From an uncultured Burkholderiales bacterium (GTDB lineage: Bacteria; Pseudomonadota; Gammaproteobacteria; Burkholderiales; Burkholderiaceae_C): DNA of 13,664 nt. The stretch covers positions 1 to 13,664 of the forward strand of contig CAIODK010000370.1 of NCBI GenBank assembly GCA_903856995.1. Direction: 5' to 3'. Position numbers and translations under genes: made by a program. Positions within the stretch are counted from its first letter, which is position 1; each line of letters opens with the position of its first letter. Of the stretch, positions 1-6,799 are shown in pieces. A model generated the notes under the pieces. The model was not told the DNA's origin. It searched no databases and saw only the letters and a list, made by a program, of their open reading frames with translations.

Positions 1-799
1 GCAATGCGTGAAGCTCGGCATACCCGTGATGGCGCTGTTCCCCGTGATCAGCAGCCACCTCAAAACACCCGATGGCCTAGAAGCTACCAACCCCGACGGC
101 CTTGTACCCCATGTGGTGCGCGAGCTAAAAAAACGCTTCCCTGAGCTCGGTGTGATGACCGATGTGGCGCTCGACCCCTTCACCAGCCATGGTCAAGATG
201 GGTTGCTGGACGACACATGCTACATCCTCAACGATGAAACCACCGCCATGTTGGTCAAACAAGCGCTGACACAAGCCGACGCTGGCGTGGACATCGTGGC
301 CCCCAGCGACATGATGGACGGGCGCATTGGCGCCATTCGCCAAGCATTAGAAGCAAGAGGCCTGATCCACACGCGCATCATGGCCTACAGTGCCAAGTAC
401 GCGAGTGCGTTCTACGGCCCTTTCCGTGATGCGGTGGGCTCTGCCGCCAACCTCGGCAAAAGCGACAAGAAGGTCTACCAAATGGATCCCGGCAACACCG
501 ACGAAGCCTTGCGCGAAGTGGCGCTGGATATCGCCGAAGGCGCCGACATGGTGATGGTCAAGCCCGGCATGCCGTATCTGGACATCGTGCGCCGCGTGAA
601 AGACGAGTTCCACGTCCCCACCTTTGCCTACCAAGTCTCAGGCGAATACGCCATGCTCAAAGCCGCCGCACAAAACGGCTGGCTAGACCACGATGCGGTG
701 ATGATGGAAAGCCTGCTCGCCTTCAAACGCGCCGGCGCAGACGGCGTGCTCACCTACTTCGCGATCGACGCCGCCAAGAAACTGCACGGCCTGTCTTGA
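1..799 (+). CDS. hemB: Porphobilinogen synthase (delta-aminolevulinate dehydratase), 5'-truncated by window edge
   Basis: Cytosolic enzyme that condenses two 5-aminolevulinate molecules to porphobilinogen, an early step of haem and tetrapyrrole synthesis. The reading frame is open to the left edge (in-frame codons begin at base 2), so the GTG at 8 is not the true start; by family length about 75 N-terminal codons are missing. Counting from that GTG, the two Schiff-base lysines are visible: K130 in AYSAKYASAFYGPFRDA and K185 in MVMVKPGMPYLD. Their spacing of 55 residues is what I recall for the Pseudomonas enzyme. The metal-site region reads DVALDPFTSHGQDG: the cysteines of the Zn-type enzyme are replaced by aspartates, which marks the Mg-dependent type. 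The C-terminus is complete. The gene converges on the hydrolase gene at 811. Identity is secure. Confidence 0.97.
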   Translation, partial: QCVKLGIPVMALFPVISSHLKTPDGLEATNPDGLVPHVVRELKKRFPELGVMTDVALDPFTSHGQDGLLDDTCYILNDETTAMLVKQALTQADAGVDIVAPSDMMDGRIGAIRQALEARGLIHTRIMAYSAKYASAFYGPFRDAVGSAANLGKSDKKVYQMDPGNTDEALREVALDIAEGADMVMVKPGMPYLDIVRRVKDEFHVPTFAYQVSGEYAMLKAAAQNGWLDHDAVMMESLLAFKRAGADGVLTYFAIDAAKKLHGLS

Positions 800-815
800 C
801 CTGTTAAAGGTCAAG
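795..815. terminator. Small dyad spanning both convergent stop codons (weak bidirectional terminator candidate)
   Basis: The sequence CTTGACCT (795-802), GTTAA, AGGTCAAG (808-815) is a perfect 8-bp inverted repeat with a 5-nt loop. The left arm contains the hemB stop (797-799) and the right arm contains the stop of the minus-strand hydrolase (811-813). It could fold in both transcripts and separate the convergent genes. No T-run follows on either strand, so efficient intrinsic termination is not shown. Confidence 0.4.
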
Positions 816-1494
816 CCAAATGCTGGGCGAAAAATGCCAAGGTACGTTCTAGCGCCAACTTGGCCGACGCCTCTTGGTAAGCGCCACGGTGGTCACAGTT
901 GAAACCATGGTGAGCTGGGTAAAGATACAACGCCACCTCAGGGTGTGCGTGTTTGAACTTCTCAACGGTTTCCAACGGAATCCAATGGTCATCTTCAGCG
1001 TAATGCGCCAGCACAGGGCAATGGGGATGACGGGCGATTTCTTCGTCCGTCGTCGAACCGCCGCCGTAGTAAGGCACCGCAGCACTTAGGCCTTTGACCC
1101 CACAAGCCGCACGCCACGTGAGCAAGCCGCCCCAGCAATACCCAACGATGCCCACCTTGCCGCCACTGGTTTTCCCCGCGTAATCGACCGCAGCTTGGAT
1201 GTCAGCCATGACGCCAGGAGCGGGCAAGGCTTCTATTGCTGTTTTGAGCACCATGCCGGCTTGCATATCATCGGGTGTGTAGCCCAAGTCCACGCCGTGT
1301 TTGGCTCGCTGAAACGTCGCGGGCGCCACGGCCAAATAGCCTTGTGCTGCATAGCCATCCGCGACTTCGCGAATGTGCGCGTTCACGCCAAAAATTTCTT
1401 GCACCACCACGACGGCGCCTTTGGGCTTGCCTTTGGGTTGGGCAACATAGGCGGGAAATTCAAAGCCATCGGCGGCATGGAGTCGAACGGGCAT
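811..1494 (-). CDS. Dienelactone hydrolase family protein (alpha/beta hydrolase)
   Basis: A 227-residue cytosolic alpha/beta hydrolase of the dienelactone hydrolase family (carboxymethylenebutenolidase-like). Characterised members open the lactone ring in chlorocatechol degradation, but many chromosomal copies have no known substrate. The expected catalytic set is visible: nucleophile C120 in GYCWGG, acid D168 in AEDDHW, H196 in HHGFNCDHRG, and E33 in the VVVQEIFGV strand that tunes the cysteine. Length matches the family (about 230-240). The frame is open further upstream to 1578, but the ATG at 1494 is preceded by an AAGAGAG Shine-Dalgarno-like stretch about 8 nt away, and the protein then begins directly with the family's first strand. 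It is divergent from the SDR gene and convergent with hemB, so probably monocistronic. No aromatic-ring cleavage genes lie nearby, so the substrate is unknown. Confidence 0.9.
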   Translation of the reverse strand: MPVRLHAADGFEFPAYVAQPKGKPKGAVVVVQEIFGVNAHIREVADGYAAQGYLAVAPATFQRAKHGVDLGYTPDDMQAGMVLKTAIEALPAPGVMADIQAAVDYAGKTSGGKVGIVGYCWGGLLTWRAACGVKGLSAAVPYYGGGSTTDEEIARHPHCPVLAHYAEDDHWIPLETVEKFKHAHPEVALYLYPAHHGFNCDHRGAYQEASAKLALERTLAFFAQHLA

Positions 1495-1603
1495 AGCAGG
1501 TCTCTCTTGAAGTTTATGGAAGCAACTATCAAACAGGTTACTCGTTTTTAGAACAGTTCGTGTATCGTTCAATTCCACCCAACCCAGCGCCTAGGAGTCC
1601 CCC
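1495..1603. promoter_or_regulatory. Divergent intergenic region between hydrolase and SDR genes
   Basis: This 109-bp, relatively AT-rich spacer must carry promoters for both flanking genes. On the minus strand TTGAAC, 16 nt, TAAAAA is a possible weak sigma-70 pair for the hydrolase. A 9-nt palindrome GAACAGTTC lies at 1551-1559. I see no convincing -35/-10 pair for the plus-strand SDR gene. The assignment as a regulatory region rests mainly on gene orientation. Confidence 0.35.
1592..1597 (+). promoter_or_regulatory. Ribosome binding site supporting a TTG start
   Basis: TAGGAG lies 6 nt upstream of the TTG at 1604. It decides the start of the SDR gene: no ATG is available at the correct N-terminal position, and translation from this TTG begins just before the first Rossmann strand (NPVLLITGASRGIG). 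Confidence 0.75.
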
Positions 1604-2350
1604 TTGAACCCCGTTCTCTTAATTACAGGCGCCAGCCGAGGCATTGGTGCCGCAACCGCAGTTCTTGCGGCTCAACACGGCTGGACTGTGGCTGTGAATT
1701 ACGCCACCCACGCAGCGGCAGCCGACACGGTCGTGAAGCAAATTCAAGAGGCGGGCGGCAACGCCCTCGCCGTGCAAGCCGACGTGGGTGATGAAGCGCA
1801 AATCTTGCATATGTTCGCGGAGATCGATGCAAAGTTGGGTCGTGTGTCGGGCTTGGTCAACAACGCAGGTGTGGTGGACGTCACCGCCAAAGTGGAGCAC
1901 ATGAGTTGGGCCAGATGGGAGCGCATGATGCGCATCAACGTACTCGGCTCATTCGCCTGTGCCCGCGAAGCGGTGCGTCGCATGAGCACGGCCAATGGCG
2001 GCACAGGCGGCAGCATTGTGAATGTGTCTAGCGCGGCGGCCCGCTTGGGTGCACCGGGTCAATACGTGGACTATGCGGCGGCCAAGGGCGCGATTGACGC
2101 CTTCACCATCGGTTTAGCCAAAGAAGTGGCGGTCGACGGCATTCGGGTCAACGCCGTGCGACCTGGGCTGATTGACACCGACATCCATGCTTCAGGCGGC
2201 CTGCCCAACCGCGTGCAGGATTTGGCGCACTTGGTACCCATGCAGCGCGGTGGCACGGCCGAAGAAGTGGCACAAGCCATCGTGTGGCTGCTCAGCGATG
2301 CCTCGAGCTACACCACCATGAGTTTGATGGAGATTTCAGGCGGTCGCTAA
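1604..2350 (+). CDS. SDR family NAD(P)-dependent oxidoreductase (YgfF-like)
   Basis: A 248-residue classical short-chain dehydrogenase/reductase that transfers hydride between NAD(P) and an alcohol or carbonyl substrate. Visible motifs: cofactor loop TGASRGIG (8-15), an aspartate at 60 near the adenine pocket, NNAG (86-89), catalytic serine in the VSS stretch (142/143), and Y157-x3-K161 in DYAAAKGAID. The C-terminal part (HASGG, PMQRGGTAEEVAQAIVWLL) closely resembles E. coli YgfF, annotated as a glucose-1-dehydrogenase-like oxidoreductase, so it may act on a sugar or small carbonyl; the substrate cannot be read from sequence. Translation starts at a TTG with a good ribosome binding site. Its TAA stop overlaps the TAG stop of the converging LysR gene. 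The hydrolase next door is divergent, so a shared pathway is only a possibility. Confidence 0.92.
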   Translation: MNPVLLITGASRGIGAATAVLAAQHGWTVAVNYATHAAAADTVVKQIQEAGGNALAVQADVGDEAQILHMFAEIDAKLGRVSGLVNNAGVVDVTAKVEHMSWARWERMMRINVLGSFACAREAVRRMSTANGGTGGSIVNVSSAAARLGAPGQYVDYAAAKGAIDAFTIGLAKEVAVDGIRVNAVRPGLIDTDIHASGGLPNRVQDLAHLVPMQRGGTAEEVAQAIVWLLSDASSYTTMSLMEISGGR

Positions 2351-3309
2351 AGGCGTTGCCCGCCAAAACCAGCCGCCAAGGCTTGGCGCAAGTAATCCAC
2401 AAACGCCGTCACCGCACGCGGCACATGCGGCGAATACGGGCGGATGGCATAGATCTGATCCGCAAATGCCCCGACCAACCGCCAATCTGGCAACACCTGT
2501 ACCAGCTTGCCCTGCTGCAGCAAAGTTTGTGCACTGAAATCGGGTAACAAGGCAATGCCCAAACCCGTCACCGCCGCCTCGCGCAAGGCCTCACTGTTGT
2601 TCGCGGCTAGTTGCCCCGCCACAGGAACCGTGATGCGCTCGCCGCTGGCTTTGGGCGCGTGCCGCTCAAAGGTCCAAGTCGGTGTGTCGGGTGCGCGCAA
2701 GTAGTGCAGGCAGTTGTGACTCTCCAGATCAGCGGGCGTTTGCGGCTTGCCTGCACGGCGCAAATAGCTTTTGCTCGCCACCAGTACCGAGTGCGTGCTG
2801 CACAGCGTCCATGCCACATGCGTATCAGGCGGGCGGGCGGTGTGACGTATCGCCAAGTCAAAGCCCTCGGTCGCCAAACTGCTGAGCCGATCTGACATGT
2901 CGAGCTCCAAACGCACCTCTGGGTAAGCGCGCAAAAACTCAGTCAACCGCGGCGCCAATTGCTGGCGCGCAAAAGCCACCGGAGCGGTCACGCGCAGCAA
3001 ACCACTGGGCACACCCGCCAAATCGCGCACGTGGGCAAAACTTTGTTCAATCTGCTCAAACGACGCGCGCGTGTCGTCAACCAAACGTTGACCCGCTTCG
3101 GTCAAACGCACGCTGCGTGTGGTGCGTTGCACCAAGGACACGCGCGCGGCACGTTCAAGCTCTGCGATGCGCTGACTCATCGCAGACTTACTCACCCCCA
3201 ACCGCGCCGCTGCCGCGGTAAAGCTACCTTGCTGCGCCAGCACGCTTAACCAATGCAAGTGGTGCCAAAGTTCATTGGTCTTTGAATCCTGTATTTTTTT
3301 ATCCAGCAT
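2347..3309 (-). CDS. LysR-family transcriptional regulator (CrgA/DmlR-like group)
   Basis: A 320-residue DNA-binding regulator. The N-terminal winged helix-turn-helix is clear at about residues 25-50 (GSFTAAAARLGVSKSAMSQRIAELE), followed by the linker helix and a periplasmic-binding-like effector domain from about residue 95 (SGLLRVTAP, EGFDLAIRH, GLGIALLPDF). The wording matches the group containing CrgA, AaeR and DmlR. I place the start at the ATG at 3309, which leaves about a dozen residues before the first helix; a TTG at 3336 is possible but would put the regulatory dyad inside the gene. The upstream GAGG is close to the ATG. It is divergent from mmsA, the classical arrangement for a LysR protein that represses itself and activates its neighbour. 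The likely effector is a substrate or intermediate of the mmsA/GMC pathway (inference). Confidence 0.93.
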   Translation of the reverse strand: MLDKKIQDSKTNELWHHLHWLSVLAQQGSFTAAAARLGVSKSAMSQRIAELERAARVSLVQRTTRSVRLTEAGQRLVDDTRASFEQIEQSFAHVRDLAGVPSGLLRVTAPVAFARQQLAPRLTEFLRAYPEVRLELDMSDRLSSLATEGFDLAIRHTARPPDTHVAWTLCSTHSVLVASKSYLRRAGKPQTPADLESHNCLHYLRAPDTPTWTFERHAPKASGERITVPVAGQLAANNSEALREAAVTGLGIALLPDFSAQTLLQQGKLVQVLPDWRLVGAFADQIYAIRPYSPHVPRAVTAFVDYLRQALAAGFGGQRL

Positions 3310-3315
3310 GCCTCG

Positions 3316-3337
3316 ATTGTTCACTATTTTGAACAAT
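3316..3337. promoter_or_regulatory. Probable LysR-type recognition site in the lysR/mmsA divergent region
   Basis: ATTGTTC (3316-3322), 8 nt, GAACAAT (3331-3337) is a perfect 7-bp dyad just upstream of the LysR start codon and 79 bp before the mmsA ATG. It contains a T-N11-A (T3321 to A3333), although the dyad itself is even-centred. If the mmsA promoter at 3356-3384 is right, the dyad centre lies at about -65, the usual position of the high-affinity site for LysR-type activators. Binding would also block lysR expression. Confidence 0.6.
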
Positions 3338-3355
3338 CAATTCAAGATTTCGCAC

Positions 3356-3384
3356 TTGTGGCCAACCAACGCGCTGCCTACACT
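3356..3384 (+). promoter_or_regulatory. Candidate sigma-70 promoter for mmsA
   Basis: TTGTGG (3356-3361), 17 nt, TACACT (3379-3384). The -35 box is poor (only TTG matches) and the -10 box matches at four of six positions. That fits an activator-dependent promoter. Transcription would start near 3391, giving a leader of about 25 nt before the ATG at 3416. Supported by spacing and by the dyad position, not by strong boxes. Confidence 0.4.
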
Positions 3385-3415
3385 GCGTCATCTTTCCAAC
3401 ACTAAGAGACACTCC

Positions 3416-4930
3416 ATGACCCGCACAAACCACATCGCGCATCACATCAACGGCACAGCTGCCAATGGCTCCAGCACGCGCAGCCAGGCCGTGTACAACC
3501 CTGCCACGGGCGCCGTCACCGGCAACGTGAGTTTGGCCAACGCGGTCGATGTGAACGCCGCTGTGGCGGCCGCCCAAAAAGCCTTCCCCGCTTGGGCAGA
3601 CACACCACCCTTGCGACGTGCGCGCGTGATGTTCAAGTTCTTGGAGTTACTGAACCAACAGAAAGACGCGTTGGCCCGCATCATCACCGCCGAGCACGGC
3701 AAGGTATTCACAGACGCGCAAGGCGAAGTGTCACGCGGCATCGACATCGTCGAATTCGCCACTGGCATCCCTCAGTTGCTCAAGGGCGACTTCACCGAGC
3801 AAGTCTCGACAGGCATCGACAACTGGACCATGCGCCAGCCCTTGGGCGTGGTCGCGGGCATCACACCCTTCAACTTCCCCGTCATGGTGCCGGCTTGGAT
3901 GTTCCCCGTGGCCATCGCTGCAGGCAACACCTTTGTCTTGAAGCCAAGCCCCATCGATCCCACAGCCGCCTTGTTCATGGCCGACTTGCTCAAGCAAGCT
4001 GGCTTGCCTGATGGCGTGTTCAACGTGGTGCAAGGCGACAAAGAAGCCGTCGACGCCTTGTTGGTCCACCCCGATGTGAAGGCCATCAGCTTTGTGGGGT
4101 CCACCCCGATTGCCAACTACATCTACGAAACCGGCGCACACCACGGCAAGCGCGTGCAAGCCTTGGGCGGCGCCAAGAACCACATGGTGGTCATGCCCGA
4201 TGCCGACATCGACCAAGCGGTCGACGCCCTGATCGGTGCCGCCTACGGCTCTGCCGGCGAACGCTGCATGGCCATCAGCGTGGCCGTGTTGGTGGGCGAT
4301 GTGGCCGAGCGCCTCATGCCCAAACTGATTGAGCGCACCAAAACTTTGAAAGTGCTGAACGGCACTAATCTTGCCGCCGAAATGGGCCCTATCGTGACCG
4401 ACGTGGCGCACAAACGCATCACCGGCTATATCGAACAAGGCGTGAAAGAAGGCGCGCGCCTGCTGGTGGATGGCCGCCACTTTGACGCCTCACAAGCCGG
4501 CGACGGCTGCCAAAACGGTTTCTGGATGGGCGGCACCTTGTTTGACAACGTCACGCCTGAGATGCGCATTTACAAAGAAGAAATCTTTGGCCCCGTCTTG
4601 AGTTGCATGCGCGTGGCCGACTTGGCCCAAGCCGTCGACCTGATCAACGCCCATGAGTTCGGCAACGGTGTCAGCTGCTTCACACGCGACGGCAACGTGG
4701 CCCGCGAGTTCTCACGCCGCATCCAAGTGGGCATGGTTGGCATCAACGTGCCCATTCCTGTGCCCATGGCATGGCACGGGTTTGGCGGCTGGAAGAAGAG
4801 CTTGTTTGGCGACATGCACGCGTACGGCGAAGAGGGTGTGCGTTTCTACACAAAACAAAAGAGCGTCATGCAACGCTGGCCTGAGAGCATTGGCAAGGGC
4901 GCTGAGTTTGTGATGCCCACATCCAAGTAA
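3416..4930 (+). CDS. mmsA: CoA-acylating (methyl)malonate-semialdehyde dehydrogenase
   Basis: A 504-residue cytosolic aldehyde dehydrogenase that converts methylmalonate semialdehyde to propionyl-CoA, or malonate semialdehyde to acetyl-CoA, with NAD+, CoA and loss of CO2. Visible signatures: PFNFPVMVPAWMFP (oxyanion Asn153), LKPSP, and the catalytic C284 in GSAGERCMAISV. LGGAKNH at 250-256 has Asn255 where hydrolytic aldehyde dehydrogenases have the general-base Glu; this replacement is the hallmark of the CoA-acylating MSDH subfamily. Length is normal. The frame is open further upstream to 3275, but the ATG at 3416 has an AAGAGA Shine-Dalgarno-like stretch and begins at the usual family N-terminus. 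It lies next to a LysR gene on one side and a GMC dehydrogenase 69 bp downstream. That suggests a role in 3-hydroxypropionate, valine or beta-alanine breakdown; with the GMC partner, a DddC-like role is attractive. Confidence 0.93.
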   Translation: MTRTNHIAHHINGTAANGSSTRSQAVYNPATGAVTGNVSLANAVDVNAAVAAAQKAFPAWADTPPLRRARVMFKFLELLNQQKDALARIITAEHGKVFTDAQGEVSRGIDIVEFATGIPQLLKGDFTEQVSTGIDNWTMRQPLGVVAGITPFNFPVMVPAWMFPVAIAAGNTFVLKPSPIDPTAALFMADLLKQAGLPDGVFNVVQGDKEAVDALLVHPDVKAISFVGSTPIANYIYETGAHHGKRVQALGGAKNHMVVMPDADIDQAVDALIGAAYGSAGERCMAISVAVLVGDVAERLMPKLIERTKTLKVLNGTNLAAEMGPIVTDVAHKRITGYIEQGVKEGARLLVDGRHFDASQAGDGCQNGFWMGGTLFDNVTPEMRIYKEEIFGPVLSCMRVADLAQAVDLINAHEFGNGVSCFTRDGNVAREFSRRIQVGMVGINVPIPVPMAWHGFGGWKKSLFGDMHAYGEEGVRFYTKQKSVMQRWPESIGKGAEFVMPTSK

Positions 4931-4944
4931 GCGCTTAGGCTGAC

Positions 4945-4995
4945 GTGTCTCAACACGCTACCATCGCCACACTTTCATAAGAGCGATTGAGACAC
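4945..4995 (+). promoter_or_regulatory. 9-bp inverted repeat covering the GMC ribosome-binding region
   Basis: GTGTCTCAA (4945-4953) and TTGAGACAC (4987-4995) are perfect reverse complements separated by 33 nt, filling most of the 69-bp gap between mmsA and the GMC gene. The right arm contains the only purine-rich stretch (TTGAGA) before the ATG at 5000. In a read-through mmsA transcript the pair could form a stem that hides the ribosome binding site; as DNA it could be a split operator. No T-run follows, so it is not a terminator. Confidence 0.4.
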
Positions 4996-4999
4996 CTGC

Positions 5000-6721
5000 A
5001 TGAGCGATACCCAGTTTGACTACATCATCGTCGGCGCCGGCACGGCTGGCTGCCTCTTGGCCAACCGCCTGTGCGCCAACGCCAGCAAACGCGTGCTTCT
5101 CATCGAAGCGGGTCGCAAAGATGATTACCACTGGATTCACATCCCCGTCGGCTATTTGCACTGCATTGGCAACCCCCGTACCGACTGGCTCTACAACACC
5201 GAGCCCGATGCTGGCCTGAATGGCCGCAGCTTGCGTTACCCACGCGGCAAAGTCTTGGGCGGTTGCTCCAGCATCAACGGCATGATTTATATGCGCGGTC
5301 AAGCGCGCGACTACAACCAATGGGCAGACATCACCGGTGACGCACGCTGGCGTTGGGACAACGCCCTGCCCTATTTCAAACTTCACGAAGACCACCACGC
5401 GGGAGCCAACGCCTTTCATGGCGCCAAAGGCCAACGCAGCGACGTGCTTTTGGCTGACACCACGGTGTACGGCGAGACTTTGCGCCACCACATCTCGGGC
5501 GGTGAATGGCGCGTCGAGAAACAACGTTTGCGCTGGGATGTACTCGATGCCTTCGCACAGGCAGCGGTAGAGGCAGGCATCCCTGCCACCGACGATTTCA
5601 ACCGCGGCGACAACGAAGGGGTGGGCTACTTTGAAGTCAATCAAAAAAGCGGCTGGCGCTGGAACACCGCCAAAGCCTTCATCCGTCCCGCCTGCTACGC
5701 ACGCCCTAACTTCGAGCTATGGTCCTCCGCACAGGTTGCCAAGCTGGTGATGGGTACGGATGCCGACGGCGCCCAGCGCTGCACGGGCGTTGAGGTCTGG
5801 ACTGGAGCCGGCTACGTGACGGCCACGGCCAAGCAGTCCGTCGTGCTGTGTGCAGGCGCGATTGGGACACCCCAAATCTTGCAGCTCTCAGGCCTTGGCC
5901 CCGCAGCGTTGCTTCAGCAAAACGGCATTGCGCCTGTCGTCGACCTGCCCGGCGTCGGGGCCAACTTACAAGACCATTTGCAAATCCGCTCGGTCTTCAA
6001 AGTACAAGGCGTGGACACGCTCAACACCCTGGCCAACCGTTGGTGGGGCAAGGCCAAGATTGGATTGGAATACGCCATCAACCGCAGCGGCCCCATGAGC
6101 ATGGCCCCCTCACAGCTAGGCGCCTTCACACGCAGCAGCCCAGACCAGCAACACCCCAACATTGAGTACCACGTGCAACCACTGAGCCTCGATGCGTTTG
6201 GTGAACCGCTGCACAGCTTCCCGGCCTTCACCGCCAGCGTTTGCAACCTGAACCCGACCAGCCGTGGCACGGTCAACATCACCAGCGCCAACTTTGCGGA
6301 TGCGCCCAAGATCGCACCCAACTACCTCAGCACCGAAGCAGACCGCCAAGTCGCAGCCGATTCCCTACGCGTCACACGCCGTATTGCCGCCCAACCGGCA
6401 CTCGCCAAATACAAGCCTGTGGAATACAAGCCAGGCGTGCAATACCAATCCGATGAAGAACTCGCCCGCTTGGCCGGCGACATCGCCACCACCATCTTCC
6501 ACCCCGTAGGCACAGCCCGCATGGGTCGCATCGATGACGCCATGGCTGTCGTCGACCCCGAGCTGCGGGTCCGTGATGGACGCGGCGGTTTGGTGCGTGG
6601 CCTGCGTGTGGTCGATGCCAGCGTGATGCCGACCATCACCAGCGGCAACACCAACAGCCCCACCTTGATGATGGCCGAGAAAGCTGCCCAATGGCTGGCC
6701 CATGAGGCTGAGCAAAGCTGA
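5000..6721 (+). CDS. GMC family FAD-dependent alcohol dehydrogenase (choline-dehydrogenase-like)
   Basis: A 573-residue flavoprotein of the glucose-methanol-choline family that oxidises a hydroxyl group to an aldehyde or ketone, passing electrons to a quinone or other acceptor. Visible motifs: the FAD-binding GAGTAG loop (12-17) with E36 closing the fold, the GMC signature around 82-105 (PRGKVLGGCSSINGMIYMRG), catalytic H501 in FHPVGTARMG, and the partner N550 in SGNTNSPTLMMAEKAA. Length is typical of the AlkJ/BetA-type dehydrogenases. No signal peptide is seen. The gene follows mmsA on the same strand after 69 bp with only a weak ribosome binding site (TTGAGA). Pairing with an MSDH and a LysR regulator recalls DddA and HpdH, which oxidise 3-hydroxypropionate to malonate semialdehyde; the true substrate could be another alcohol. 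Family assignment is firm, substrate is inference. Confidence 0.92.
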   Translation: MSDTQFDYIIVGAGTAGCLLANRLCANASKRVLLIEAGRKDDYHWIHIPVGYLHCIGNPRTDWLYNTEPDAGLNGRSLRYPRGKVLGGCSSINGMIYMRGQARDYNQWADITGDARWRWDNALPYFKLHEDHHAGANAFHGAKGQRSDVLLADTTVYGETLRHHISGGEWRVEKQRLRWDVLDAFAQAAVEAGIPATDDFNRGDNEGVGYFEVNQKSGWRWNTAKAFIRPACYARPNFELWSSAQVAKLVMGTDADGAQRCTGVEVWTGAGYVTATAKQSVVLCAGAIGTPQILQLSGLGPAALLQQNGIAPVVDLPGVGANLQDHLQIRSVFKVQGVDTLNTLANRWWGKAKIGLEYAINRSGPMSMAPSQLGAFTRSSPDQQHPNIEYHVQPLSLDAFGEPLHSFPAFTASVCNLNPTSRGTVNITSANFADAPKIAPNYLSTEADRQVAADSLRVTRRIAAQPALAKYKPVEYKPGVQYQSDEELARLAGDIATTIFHPVGTARMGRIDDAMAVVDPELRVRDGRGGLVRGLRVVDASVMPTITSGNTNSPTLMMAEKAAQWLAHEAEQS

Positions 6722-6749
6722 TTCGCCTGCGCCCTCGGGTAAGTCCGCA

Positions 6750-6770
6750 AGGGAAAATCCTAGGGAAAAT
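6750..6770 (+). repeat. Tandem direct repeat AGGGAAAAT
   Basis: AGGGAAAAT occurs at 6750-6758 and again at 6762-6770, a 12-nt period. Two identical 9-mers a little more than one helical turn apart, upstream of the structured element, could be a binding site for a regulator working in tandem. No matching regulator is recognised. Confidence 0.45.
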
Positions 6771-6799
6771 GATGATGAACGGCCCTTACAGTTGCTGCA

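Noticed and set aside
3310..3336. TTG start for the LysR gene at 3336
   Set aside because: It would place the regulatory dyad inside the coding region; the ATG at 3309 gives a normal N-terminus for the family.
3275..3415. N-terminal extension of the mmsA reading frame by 47 codons
   Set aside because: It would overlap the LysR gene and the dyad, adds residues foreign to the family, and the ATG at 3416 has a suitable ribosome binding stretch.
3731..4480. 249-codon open frame on the minus strand, rich in His, Gly and Val
   Set aside because: Lies wholly inside mmsA in the opposite direction; its composition is what high-GC codon bias produces, and it has no recognisable domain.
4958..5644. 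228-codon open frame on the minus strand
   Set aside because: Antisense shadow of the GMC gene, which has all its motifs intact; no ribosome binding site or family resemblance.
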